From Diplosphaera chodatii (Eukaryota > Chlorophyta > Trebouxiophyceae > Prasiolales > Stichococcaceae), in NCBI GenBank assembly GCA_032358165.1, contig JAALGY010000033.1, forward strand, positions 1,178,001-1,242,000: DNA of 64,000 bases, read 5' to 3'. Numbering within the stretch: the stretch's first letter is position 1; each line of letters opens with the position of its first letter. The notes under the pieces were generated by a model, which was not told the DNA's origin, ran no database searches, and saw only the letters and a program-made list of their open reading frames with translations. Positions 11,484 to 22,554 of this stretch are shown one piece after another. The position numbers were made by a program, and so were the translations under genes.

Positions 11484-14400
11484 TCATAGTCGTCGCTGCT
11501 TGTTCCGGTTGCCATAGGCATCCTGGTCTGGTCCAACGCCGTTGTTGTGTGGCCCGCCATAGCCCTGCAGCACCATGTGCGCCGTGACCATGACAGCCGT
11601 GACACCTGGGTCTGCCCATCTCGCATGATGGCACACTGTAGCCATGCCCGAGAGCTGTAGCCAATGGTCCGGCCCAGCTGGGTGTATCATGCAATATGTT
11701 TCGGGTCCTGCCGTACCTGGTGGTGTTGTGGTTGCTCATAACCGCCAGGCGCATGCCGCTTCATGGGCGCGCCCCCCTGCCGGCCATACCGTGGCGACCC
11801 CCGCCCCTGCAGTGCCAAGCGCGACGCTCCCAACTGGACCGCAGGGACTGACCGCTGCAGAACTTCAAGCAACAGCTCTCTGTCTCGATGCACACCATGA
11901 ACAGCGTCAACAAGTTGCAAGTCGTGGTCGCAGGCTGCGCTGAGGCCGTGGAGCTGCAACCCACCCTGGGGTCCTGGCCGCGGGGGCCGGCGTCCCAGTG
12001 CTGCTGCGGCGGCGGGCCGCGGCCGCCGTACGCCGCCGCCGCCGCCGCCACGCCGACGGCCGGCGACATCGGCCGGGGGTGGGCGACCGGCGGGGGCAGC
12101 GTCACCGGCGGCGGGGCCGCACCCCGGGCACCATTTGTCCCTGCAACCGCGCACAGCAGGGTGTAGGAGCCATCGGCTGCAGGTGCATCGTCTCCAAGAC
12201 AGCTGCACAGCCACAGCACCCTGCTGCTGCGAGGTGTCGCCGATGGGTGCATGCAGGGCGAAGGAGCATGGCCGATGTCCTGCTGTGAAAGAGGTGCCGG
12301 CAGGGGGCCGCAGGCCACCCACCCAGCCGGGGGTAGGGCTGCCCGGCGGCGGTCGCGGCGTCGCCGGCGGCTGTGCCCCCGGGGCTGAGGTCCACGTCCA
12401 GCAGGATGTCGATCACAGCGTCCACGTCCGGCTGCGCGAGCAGCTTTTGCGTATCGTGAGGTGCTTATGATCTCCAGGGTGGACCGTGGTGCAACATGCT
12501 GCTGCACTGGACAAGAGCCGACAGAGGCTCGATGCCCAGGTTGACACCACCGCCATCTGAGGTGCTGCTGCATTCCTCACGATGCACTGCTGGTTGCCGT
12601 TACATACAGAGCATTGTGTATGTCGGTGAGCACCTGGGAGCCGGTGAGGGAGCGCGGCGGCGGCAGCGCCCCCAGGAAGTTGCTCAGCTCCAGCGGCAGC
12701 TGCTTGATGTCGCCACCCGGGACAGCCTGCACGCACAGCATTGCTTGCTACTGCAGGGGCATGCTCTGAGCAGTCCAGCCGCAAAACATCTGCACAGTAC
12801 CAACGTAGCAAGCAGCTGTGTCTCAGTTGTGCCTATGGGGGCATTTGCAGCTGCCACGAGGTACGAGCAGTGACTTCTAGGAATTTGAAGGGGCAGGCGC
12901 ACCGGAACCGGCTGGACAGGCGGCGGCACCACCACCGGGGGCGGCGCCACGACGGGCGGGGGCTGCACCGCTGCCGGCAGGGGCCCCGGCCGCACGGGGG
13001 GCGGCGTGGGGGCGGCCCCGCTGCCGGCCACCGCCGGCGGTGACGCGACCGCGGCAGCGGCCAGCGGCTGTGCTGGCGGCCTGCATGGACACAAAGAGCG
13101 ACCATGGCGATCTTGGTCATGCGTCCACTGCCGCCGCAATATGTTCCCTCACTCAAAACCTGACAGCCAAACGACAGCAGCACATGCTTGGCAGATACTG
13201 GGCTGCATGGACATGAGCCCCTAACCTGGAGGGGCCGGCCAGCTGGTCGACGACTGGCGCGGGCGGGCGCTCCAGGGGGGGCGCCTCGCCCGTCATGCGC
13301 GCCAGGTGCTGCCGAGTGCCCTCGCCCACCACCGGCGGCAGACCCTCATACCTGATTGAGGGATACACTTCTTGATGAGCGTGTGCTGGCACAACACAGT
13401 AAAGTCGGCTACTTTCCACAGTATCACTGTCAAAGCCACTGCTGCGCGTTCGGTGCAGCAGCACGGTGAGGCAGCTGGTGCTGTTTGTGATTCGCTGTCC
13501 TCTGCTCCACAGTGGCAAGGCTTGCATCTGTGCAGGGGTGCACCGCGCAGCACCTGTACTTCAGCAGCGCCACGCGGACATCGTCGCCCGGGGGCGGCCC
13601 CGCCGGCGCCGTGGCATCGCCCGTCGCCTCCGCAAGCGCCTCCGCTCTCCGCTCCTGCCACAATGGACACCTAGCGCTTGGTTCACAGGTGTTGCGCATC
13701 ACTCTTTGACACACGAGGACAACATGCAGGCGTGTTAAGGGGTCCCCCTCTGAGGCCTCCTGCAGCGAGGGCGCAGACAGTGCTGTGTGCAGCTGCAACA
13801 TGCACCTGGATGGCCAGCGCCGCGGACAGGCTGCCGTGCTCGTGCTCAAACGCCAGGAAGCGGTCCCACAGGCGGGGCGCCCCCTCCGCCGTCGCAGCAG
13901 TGAGCGCGCGCTCGAACAGCGCCCGCGCATTGTCCATGTTGCCGATGCCTGCAGGAATGGCACAGCGCTCATCAGCATCAGCATTTGGGCCGGTTGGGAT
14001 GACTTCAGCAGGCTGCACGGCTGCCTGCAGACCATGCAAGGGGAAGGGTGCGAAGGACATGATGACCTGTGAGGAAGTCGGCGTACGCGAGCACGTAGTC
14101 AGGCTCCTGCAGGAAGTGGCGCAGGCCCAGCTCCCAGATGTTCACGGGCACCTGCAACCAGGCGGCGGCGCTCCGGTTGGCAATGCTGCCAGGGTTTTCC
14201 CAGAGACGACATGCTGCTGTGCACTTGACTACAGGCATGCAGGTCTGCAAGCTTGCCAAAGGTGCGAGTGCACAGTGCACTGGGCACCTTCTCGTTCTTG
14301 TCGCCGCCCCACTCGAGGCGGGCGCTGGCGGCGTACACCCGCCACCCCGCCGCCGGCGACTTGCGCGCCCGCAGGAACACCTGCCCGGGTCGCGCGGGGA

Positions 14401-17400
14401 ACCGTGAGCTTCTTCAGCCACAGCAGCACTTTGCCCCCGCACCTTGGCGATGCACGCTCCGCAGTCGATGATCACGGAATTTCGCAGCAGGTGCAAGTGC
14501 CTCGGCATGTTGGAGACCTCGGCGCATGTGCGCCACAATCAACCGCGTGACCCCCTGCTGCGGTCTGGCACACCCGCGGCGCACCTGGCGGGAGGCGCGC
14601 ACGCCCTCGGAGCGCTTGGCAAAGCGCTGGTACTGCACCCACACCAGCGACCCCGCCTCCTGCGCCGCGCCGTCCTGCTGGCCCTGCAGCGGCGGACAGC
14701 GGGCCTCGCCCGCGTGCACCCCAGCCACAAAACTCGCAGATGCTGCAGGCGGCATGCTGCAGTCACAGAGACGCACGGACCCCGCAAAGCTGCAGCTCGG
14801 TTGGCTGTCAGTCATCGCTCCGCAGCGAGATGCGACGGGCCAGCACCTGCGCTGCGGCGGGCGCGGCGGCGTCCTTGGCGTCGGGCGTGGCGGGGGCGGC
14901 GGCGTCCCGGTCCCCCTCCAGCGGCGCCGCCAGCCCCTCGTACACCTCCCGGGCCGCCGCCACGTCGCCGCCCGCCTCGTGCAGCTCAGCCGCCGCGAAG
15001 CGCAGCAGCAGGGCGTCCGGCACCACCTGACGCCGGCACGGTGTGCGCAGGTGTTTTGCTGCTGTACGACTGTGACTGCGCCTTTCTTCGCCCGCATGCG
15101 TGCTGCTCGTGGTTTGTGCGGCTGTAACTGAGCACCACTCAGCTGCGCACGGGCCTCACAAGATAGCCCGACAGAAACAGGTTGCCTGCTCAAGAGACAG
15201 GGGATTTTAAAGCGTGGTGGCACCTTGGAGCCGCGGTCCAGCACGGCGAGGGCGGCGTCCTTGCCGCTGCCGCCGGCCGCGATGCGCGAGTGCCACAGCG
15301 CAAACTCCAGCCAGACGTCCGGGTAGTGTCGGCCCACCGCAGCCAGCGCCTGACGAGGGGTTCCAACTTGCACTTTAGCATAGCGCTGACCGGCCAAACA
15401 CGGAGTAGCTGCTTCAGTCGTGACGCCCTCACAACCATGCGGGTAGGGCAAGGTCATGGCTTGGGAAGCACATGTGCCTGGCAGAGTGTGACTGATGTGC
15501 TCATGCCCCCGCTGGAACAGCTGGAGTGCACGGGCTGCTGCTCCATCGCACAGCAGCACCTGCTCGTAGGCCAGCACCACGCGCGCCGCCAGCGCGGTTT
15601 GGTCCAGGCGCTGCACGTTGCTGGCCTCCCAGGCGACGTAGGCGTACCACCGCGACAGCTGCTCGTCCTGCACGAAGCCGCCCTTGCCTGCGGGCCGGGG
15701 ACGATAACATGAAGTCGTATCACCTGAACCGGCCACTGTTGCAAGGACGCTGAAAGTGCGCAGCTGATCAGTGCACATTTGTATTTGCGTCTCCGGAGGG
15801 TCCACTTGGCAGGTGCGCTCACCCGGCGGCAGGGCCAGCTGCTCGGGGTCCAGGCCCTCCAGGTGCTTGCGGCGCAGCCTGTACGCGGCCTTGGCCGCGT
15901 TGTGCCGGGGCCGCATGTCATCGAGCGCCCGGCGGCCGAGGGCCTTGGCGGCGCCCTCCAGCTCGAAGCGCTCGTACGCGGACCACAGCGCCTCCAGCGA
16001 CGCCGTCGGCACCACCACCGCCCGCTGGAAGGCGCTCCTGTTGGCCCACCCAGCCGAAGCCGTGTCAGTCAGCCACCAAGGCAAGTCGATCAGGGGCCAG
16101 CCTGCGAACGCAGCTGCTCCAGCTGCACAGCCACGCGGCTGCTCGTGTTGACCTGCGCAGCATCTGGTTTGGTTGTAGTGCGTGCTACGCGCTGCCCGCT
16201 GTACAGTGTGAGGGACGTGCTGCGCCACCCGCGTCAGGTGGCGCACCCCGCCAGCATCAGCTGCCAGAGGCTGCCGGCTGGGTCACGTGCAGGTCGTGCC
16301 TGCACATGACAGCATGAGTGACCTGGTATATGCTTGTGACATGCAAGTAGGTTTTAGGGTGTAGCGGCGCACCGCACGGCGGCGGAGCGGGCGGCCTCCT
16401 CCTGGCCGGGGGGCGGGCTGCCGAACAGCGCGGTGAAGTCGGTGGTGCCCGCCCGCGGCCGCTGCAGCAGCGCGCAGTACTGCATCCACAGCGGGCCCGC
16501 CCCCGCGGCCGCCCCCACCCGGTCCAGGCAGTACTCGAAGGCCTTGCGCACCTCCGGCAGCCCGTCCGCGCCCCGCGGCTCGTTGGTCTGCCGGCAGTGC
16601 ACGCGGGCGGCTCAGGCATGCACAATGGCGCTGGCGCTGCATGCATGCGAGTGGCATGCACTCATGCACCGGCCCCCTGCTCAGGCTGACCCTTCTGGGC
16701 ATGCCTGGCTGGGCATGCAGTCGTTGGTCGATAAACTTTTCGACATGATGCCAGCCATGATATCAGTGCATGCATGGACTGTATCACATATGCCAACTCG
16801 GTGGCAGCCAGTGCAATGCCAGGCACTGTGCATGGAATGTTGTGGGTTGCTGATGTCACCTTCTGAATGAACGTGAGATACGTCTGCCAAAGATCGACAC
16901 TCGGGCAGCTGAGCAAGCAGCGGCTGAAGATGGTTTTGACTTGCTGTGTGTTGCCAGCTGCCATCTCCACTTCGGCGTACTTCTTCCAATGCCTCGCCTG
17001 GATGCACGACGTCAGCTGACCGTGCAAATCACGATTTCACTGGTGGATGCGGAGGTTTGTAGGACATCGACCAGCTGGTTCAGTGAGCAGTTGATGACGG
17101 CATGGACACATACAAGTGAACGTGCTGGTTGTCACATGATGGTGGACTGCGGAGGGTACAGTGGCTGGCTGGTGTCTGGACTGGCTGAAGCCAAGGGGTT
17201 TGCAATGTGGCAGGGGTTTGCAATGCGGCAGAGGCGGAGGCGCACTGCTGTAGGAAAGCGGGCTAGCATGTCATCGTAGAATGCCCGCTGCTCTTCGAGA
17301 CGAGCGGCCACCGTGGAATCCCGCTGGCTCATGTCGTGTGCCAGCTCAAGCCAAGCCGAGGCATCCCACGGATCATTGGCAATCCGAGCGTGATGCGACG

Positions 17401-17404
17401 TCAT
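11484..17404 (-). CDS. CSTF77: Cleavage stimulation factor subunit 77 (Rna14/suppressor of forked)
   Basis: Nuclear mRNA 3'-end processing factor; the HAT-repeat scaffold dimerises and bridges the cleavage machinery. Exon 1 (17404-17246) reads MTSHHARIANDPWDASAW and ends at FPTA. The next exon continues ARHWKKYAEVEMAAGNTQQ and SVDLWQTYLTFIQK, both hallmark HAT helices. Later exons give AFEYCLDRVGAAAGAGPLW, FQRAVVVPTASLEALW, LSRWYAYVAWEAS, VVLAYEQ joined to ALAAVGRHYPDVWLEF (same spacing as animal CstF-77), VWVQYQRFAKRSEGVRASR, EPDYVLAYADFLT and RALFERALTAATAEG. The C-terminal part is Pro-rich, then QKLLAQPDVDAVIDILLDV, a Gly/Pro-rich segment, and the basic end DAYGNRNKQRRL, matching the conserved C-terminal box of the family. 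At least fifteen exons. Family assignment is secure; a few C-terminal exon limits are approximate. Confidence 0.92.
17195..17230. repeat. 18-bp tandem duplication in CstF-77 intron 1
   Basis: Two adjacent 18-bp units, GGGGTTTGCAATGTGGCA and GGGGTTTGCAATGCGGCA, differ at one base. They lie just inside the first intron, close to its donor. This looks like a recent slippage duplication; no function is implied. Confidence 0.8.
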
Positions 17405-18690
17405 GGTTCCCAGCCGCCCCCGGCAAAGCACCTCGTTGGTTTCCTCTTCAGCACATGCCCTCAGGATTCGGACTTCTCTGAGGATTTGTACGTCATTTTA
17501 CATCCGTTTGAGATGTTACACACGCAGCTGTGATGGTTGCACACGTTTGCCGCAACACGTAGCTGGTCTGAAGGGCAGAATGCAGACCGCTGCGCCAAAC
17601 CAACACACGCAATTGCTATCGTTGAGTTGTGGTGGCGATTAGCTGCACGGCACTGTGGTAGCCGGCGCCCCAGCAGTCGATTAGGAATGTTGATGGTGCA
17701 ATCCGAAGGTGCTGCGTCACTTTGTAGCGGCGAACGGCTGCGCCAATGGAAAGGTGATACTGAGCCTGCCGTGATAATCGACCTGCCGTCATCAGACGGT
17801 CGCGGGCTGACAATGATCTACACACCATGAGCGCATGAGGCAACAGTGCAAGTTGCTCAAAACCCTTCACCCTGGTGTGTCAACACGCCACCCTGTAGCT
17901 AAGCCTGTCTTGTGCGGGCACAGGTGCAGAGTGCAATACCTTACAGACGGTTGGTCGCAGGGTGCAGGCTGGGGGCCTGGCCATGTCCAGGTCGGGGTCA
18001 ACTGTGTGTATTACAGATAACGTAACTTGGTCCTAGCCAACACCACCCCCTAAGTGTATACTCGACAAAGGCAGCCTACATGCCTACAGCCATACAACAA
18101 CCCCGCCCCAAGCCGTACCCAGTCCTAAAGCATCCGGCCAACGCTCTCAAAACGCCTTGGCACCTTAGATGCACCGTCAAAAGCCAACTCCGTCATCAGC
18201 CACACAGTATGACAACCTCCTGAACGACATCCTCTGCTGTCTTGAGTCCCCCGCCCATGTGTCCCGTAGCTGGTGGACCTAACCCTTGTCAGTTAGCAGC
18301 AAGCTAACCTGAGGACACAACGAATGCAATGCCCAGCGCATGGCACCGCCGTACCAATCGACCCAAGACGGTTGGATCGGCAGGCGCCATGACTGATAGC
18401 ATATACAGACATCGTCCAAACACGCAAAACCTTAGTGGCCAGTAGAATGTGCTGAGTATGAAATATTGCGCAGCATCCAAAACAGTACAGCGGCCTGCAA
18501 GAAGGCCCCTCGCTGCGACAGCTGACACCTCAAAAAGTATTGTTGGTCCCATTGTGCACCCCACAACCGGGTGTGACCTTGCTCAAAACCCTGCGAGCAC
18601 TCCACGTGAGCCCAGTGCTCAAAAATGGCTGAAGGAGCCAGTCGCTCGTCAAAATAGCTGTATCGTCTCAGCCCCTGCTCCTGCGCAGCT
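17405..18690. other. Long gene-free stretch, probably the kinase 3' UTR plus CstF-77 promoter
   Basis: Nearly 1.3 kb without a convincing exon. The part at about 18030-18300 has a different texture from its surroundings: on + it is C/A-rich and poor in the TGCA words common elsewhere. A TGTAA on the minus strand at 18011-18015 could end a roughly 690-nt 3' UTR of the upstream kinase. The rest (17405-18000) should hold the CstF-77 promoter. The short open frames here look like nothing I know. Confidence 0.45.
18011..18015 (-). terminator. Candidate TGTAA poly(A) signal of the kinase gene
   Basis: TGTAA is the usual polyadenylation signal of chlorophyte nuclear genes. This copy lies about 675 nt past the kinase stop codon. 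The word is only five bases long and is expected by chance about once per kilobase, so the assignment is tentative. Confidence 0.3.
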
Positions 18691-21028
18691 CTACGCGAAG
18701 TTGGCTGCTGCATTGGCCCAGCTGCCGGCGTAGCTGCGGCCGACGCTGGCGACGCTCTTCTGCATGGCCTCAGCAGCTGCGGCGGCGGCCACCGGGGACG
18801 CCTTGGCGCTGCTGCGGCGCTTGCTGCGGCTGCTCTCGAGCGGCACGATGTTGCTGCGCTGCTTCAGCGGCGGCCGCTTCATCTGCTGCTGGAACCAGGG
18901 GTGCGCCAGCGCCTCGCGCGCCGTCATGCGCTCCACCGGGTTGCGGTTGAAGAGCCCCTGCGCGTGACCGGAGCAGCGGCTGCTCAGGTCCGGGCGACAC
19001 CACACCACGTTGCACGCGCCACCCAGTAGCTGACATACACATCCCCATCACAAGATGTGCATCGCAAGCACGGGCGGACCTGGAGCAGGTCCAGGCCCTC
19101 TGGCGACATGTGCAGCCAGGGCCCGTTGTCGAAGGTAATATCATCCACAATGACCGCCTTCATGACCTGGTCCAAGGACTTTTCTCTGCAGGCTTCCAGA
19201 CTCGACCTGCAGCAGTGAATCTGCAATGAGCCGCGTTGCTGGCAACATCACGTGATCTCACTGCAGGAGAGCAGCATGCGCAGCTGGCAGCTGCTGCAGA
19301 TGCTGCTGAGGCGCGGCGCACCAAAATGGGAAGCGGCATGTCATGAACTGGAAGAGCATCATGCCCAGGCTCCACATGTCAGCAGCTGTGCCGTATTCCC
19401 GCTGGAACACCTCAGGCGCCATGTACACTGCAGTGAGCAGAGTGACAGAGGTCAGCAAGCCTGCACACGGATGATCAAGAGGTCAAACCACAGGATGATG
19501 CACTAGCAAGTCACCATGAAGACCGCATGCGCGATGCAGCATGGGCTGCCATGCCAGGCAGGCACAGCATGAACACCTGGCGTGCCGGTGCGGCGGCTGA
19601 GCTGTGCGCCGCGCGTGTCCTGGCTGCAGCCGAAGTCGATGGCCTTGAGCCACCCGCGCACGGAGCCGGAGTCGATGAGCGCGAGCGGGTTGCGCATGCG
19701 CTGCTTCAGCAGGAAGTTGGCGGGCTTCACGTCGCCGTGCACCAGGCCCTCGGCATGGCACGCGGCCACTACCTTCAGGCACTCGTACAGCACCAGCGCT
19801 GCCTGCCGCTCTGTCAGCGGGCCATGGTCCTGCAGCGAAGCACATGCAGGTGGTAAGCACACCTCCTGGCAGAACAGTTTCTGCAGTCGCCACAGCACAC
19901 AGCCACATTGCAGCAATAGCAATGCATACGGCCTGGCAGTTTAAACGCCAGACAGGCCCATGTCTGGGGTGCAAGCAAGGGGTCATTCTTGCCCAAGAAC
20001 TCGCACCTCCAGCAGCTGCTCGAGGTCACCGCCCTGGCACAGCTCCAGCACGATGTACACTCGCTCGTCGTCCTCAAAAACGGACTGCAGGCGGGCCACG
20101 TTGCCGCAGGACTGCACGCGGCTGAGGAGCTCCACCTCCTGCCAGATCTTCTTGGCAGTCTTCGCCGGCGTGAGGCGCCCCCGCACCTTGGGCAGCACCT
20201 TGCAAGCGTACTCCCGCCCCGAGCGCCGGTCGACGCACAGGTTCACAACGCCGTAGGCGCCTGCAGAGTGGCAAGAAAGCTTCAATACGACACCAACATA
20301 GTAGGTGCAATTACCCCTACACCACCAATCGCGACCAAATGAACACAGCTGGTTCCCCAGAACGACCGCAAGGCTCCTCCTTTGGGGCACAGATGACACT
20401 TGAGCACCACTGACATGGCTGACACGGAAGGCCGCGCCAAGGCAACTCAGCAACCAGTCGCAACTGAAACGGCATAAAACGGGGCCGCTTTTAGGGCAGC
20501 AGGGCTCGCACGCTGGCCCGGCTGTTCACTGAAGGCCGCCAGCATGCACTTCAGGCCGCTCAACCATGCACAAAGGCCACGAGAACGGCCGGGGCGCGCA
20601 GGCAAGCGTCAAGCACCCTGGAGCCACAACTGCGCGCACGCCAGCGAGAAGCCACACCAATGGCGACCTTTGAGCGCCTCACCGCTGCCAATGTGCCGGC
20701 CGAGCGTGAAGGCGGTCGCAAAGCCCGTCTGGAAGCCCAGCGGGCCGCACGCGGGCTCGCAGGCGCTGGTGCTGGGGCCCGTGAGCTCAAGAGCTCCCGC
20801 TGCTGCCGAGGCGCCGACCCACGGCCGCTGCGCCCGCCGGCAGGCCGCGGCTGGCCGCTGTGAGCTGATCAACTGCGGCGGCAAGCACTGCCGCAAGCAG
20901 CGGGCCGCCCGGAGCTGTGCTGGCGAGCCGCTACGACACAGAAGCTGACTCGACCGGCTGCCATACTGCTCAGTTTGTGCGCCCGGGAGCGCCACTGGTG
21001 GGCGGGCTGCCCCCAGGAGGACGGTCAT
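18691..21028 (-). CDS. Ser/Thr protein kinase, CDPK-like catalytic domain, non-RD
   Basis: The first exon starts at ATG 21028 with about 105 residues rich in Ala, Arg, Ser and Pro (MTVLLGAARPPVALPGA...), possibly a transit peptide. It ends in the glycine loop, FTLGRHIGSG, joined by a phase-1 intron to AYGVVNLCVDRRSG. Then come the ATP-binding Lys (YACKVLPK), VYIVLELCQGGDLEQLLE, the catalytic loop LVHGDVKPANFLL, the magnesium motif DFGCS, and TGTP joined to VYMAPEVFQREYGT. AADMWSLGMMLFQFMTCRFPFW and the C-lobe end REALAHPWFQQQMKRP complete the domain. The catalytic loop reads HGD instead of HRD, so the Arg that usually contacts the phosphorylated activation loop is missing. After the kinase domain there is only a short basic, Ala/Ser-rich tail; no EF-hands follow, so calcium control is not encoded here. 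Substrate and compartment are unknown. Confidence 0.85.
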
Positions 21029-21716
21029 GCAAGCTGCTGGGCGGTAGGGGCCGCCGTGCTGGCTCGCTGTGCCGGTGAACGGCGAAACGCGTTGATATTT
21101 CTCGCAAGGCTGGAACGTTGGTGGAGCGCGCGGGTGTGCCCAGACAGAATGGCAATGCAAACGCTTGCCAGTCTGTGTCAAAATTGGGCGCGCGCAGGGG
21201 TAGTTGGGGCGGAGCTCGGAGCTGGTGGTGTGGTGAGCAGTTATGCGGAGCCAGGAGGTGCGAGTACCGCCTGACTCGGCTGGGGGTTGTTGACCAAGCG
21301 TCCGGTGAGCGTGCAAGTCCTCACCGCGTGAAGACCATCCTCAGCAGGAGCAAAGGGGTATAAAGGCCCTCGCCCCTTGAGCAGAGCATGAAGCAATGCA
21401 GAGATTGGCAGATTGCAGACAGCTGATTATAGACGTACCTTCCGAAATGCATCACAACAGCTAGACCACAGACAAGCATCGTAATAACGCAGCACAGAAG
21501 GGCGCTCGATCTTGCAGTCTGCAGCTGCGAACAACTGATCTGGTCCTCGTCCCACTCTTGATTCCGGACGTGTTTTCAGCTGTGAACTCAGGTGCGTACA
21601 AGAGGCGACAAGATTCCGTTACTTTACCTCAGGGCACTGCCTGAGGTCCATTGCCACAATACCCGCAACACCTGCAAGCGAGTGTGCCCACGCGCTCATC
21701 CGCAGGTTGCCTGCGG
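21029..21716. other. Divergent promoter region, kinase / WW-domain gene
   Basis: About 690 bp between two start codons facing away from each other. It contains a clear TATA box for the plus-strand gene (21359-21365). The region after the box is probably a 5' UTR, perhaps with an intron (AG before 21592). No independent gene is supported. Confidence 0.5.
21359..21365 (+). promoter_or_regulatory. TATA box upstream of the WW-domain gene
   Basis: GGGGTATAAAGGCCC is a near-ideal TATA element flanked by GC-rich sequence. It lies 358 bp before ATG 21717, so transcription would begin near 21390. It is the only textbook TATA box I found in front of a gene in the window. Confidence 0.6.
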
Positions 21717-22499
21717 ATGTCTGCAAGAGCGGCTGCTGCACTTCTGCACGGCCGTCTGCGATCCGCGTGGCAGATTTGCAGCCAGAGTAGCACGGCAGTG
21801 CGGGGATTGGCGGCCGCGGCGGACGGGGGTGACACAGGACCGCCGCCAGTGCTGCCGCCATTGCAGGTTTGTGACATGTCGGCCTGCTCAAGGTCTTAAA
21901 GACGCCGGACTCTATCGCAGTGCAACGTGGTCGCCGCTTGCCGGTATGCTGGACATGGGCGTGTCTGACTTTCGCTTTGACAAGATGCAGCGCCAGAGCG
22001 GGTGGGGCATCGTGCAGCAGGGGCCGGTGGTGACCGACGTGATTGAGAAGGCGGGGGATCCCTGGGCCGAGGTGACCGTGCGCGAGACGGGCGAAGTGTA
22101 CTACTGGAACAGGGACACAGGTGCGCCGCCTTGGCAGCTGTGGGGTGTGTTGGCTGTGTCCTGGGATCGCATAGTGCCTCTTTGTGGAATGATGTCCATC
22201 TGGCCATTCTCGCAGGCGAAACGACAGCAGTGGGCGAGCCGCGGCCGACTGCAGCTGGGCGCGTGCAGCAGCAGATCCCGCACTTTGAGCAGCCACTTCA
22301 GGGCGGCGGGCTGGGGTTGGGCAGACTGGTGGCCATGGGTGAGCCCTTGTCGGCTGGGTATTGGATGTAAACAGACCAACGAGAGGATGTGTTGCCTGAT
22401 GCACAGCAGAAGCATCTGTGGCTTCAAACTCCTGTATCATACACAGGTGCTGGCGTCGGCCTGGCATTTGGCCTGATCGGCAAATTGCTGGGCGGCTGA
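21717..22499 (+). CDS. Organelle-targeted WW-domain protein with C-terminal hydrophobic Gly-rich segment
   Basis: Exon 1 begins MSARAAAALLHGRLRSAWQ, an Arg/Ala-rich amphipathic leader without acidic residues, typical of mitochondrial (or plastid) import. The next clear exon holds SDFRFDKMQRQSGWGIVQQ and DPWAEVTVRETGEVYYWN. Spliced in phase to RDTG/ETTAVGEPRP, this gives a WW-like fold: a Trp, then G..YYWN, then T..TT and a final Pro. The last exons encode GGGLGLGRLVAMG joined to AGVGLAFGLIGKLLGG and stop, a Gly-rich helix that could insert in a membrane. The exon between LPPLQ and VSDFRF has an uncertain 5' limit. Similar proteins exist in plants, but I know of no established function. The next gene starts only 55 bp downstream. 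Confidence 0.7.
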
Positions 22500-22554
22500 A
22501 CCCCGTCGCGGCTGTGCTTCTTGTCGGCCCATTTGCAAGCGAAGTCAGCACTGC

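Noticed and set aside
14414..16246. Uninterrupted 610-residue minus-strand frame
   Set aside because: It reads through several CstF-77 exons and introns. Only pieces match the family, and the matching pieces are better joined by clear GT-AG splices with correct HAT-repeat spacing.
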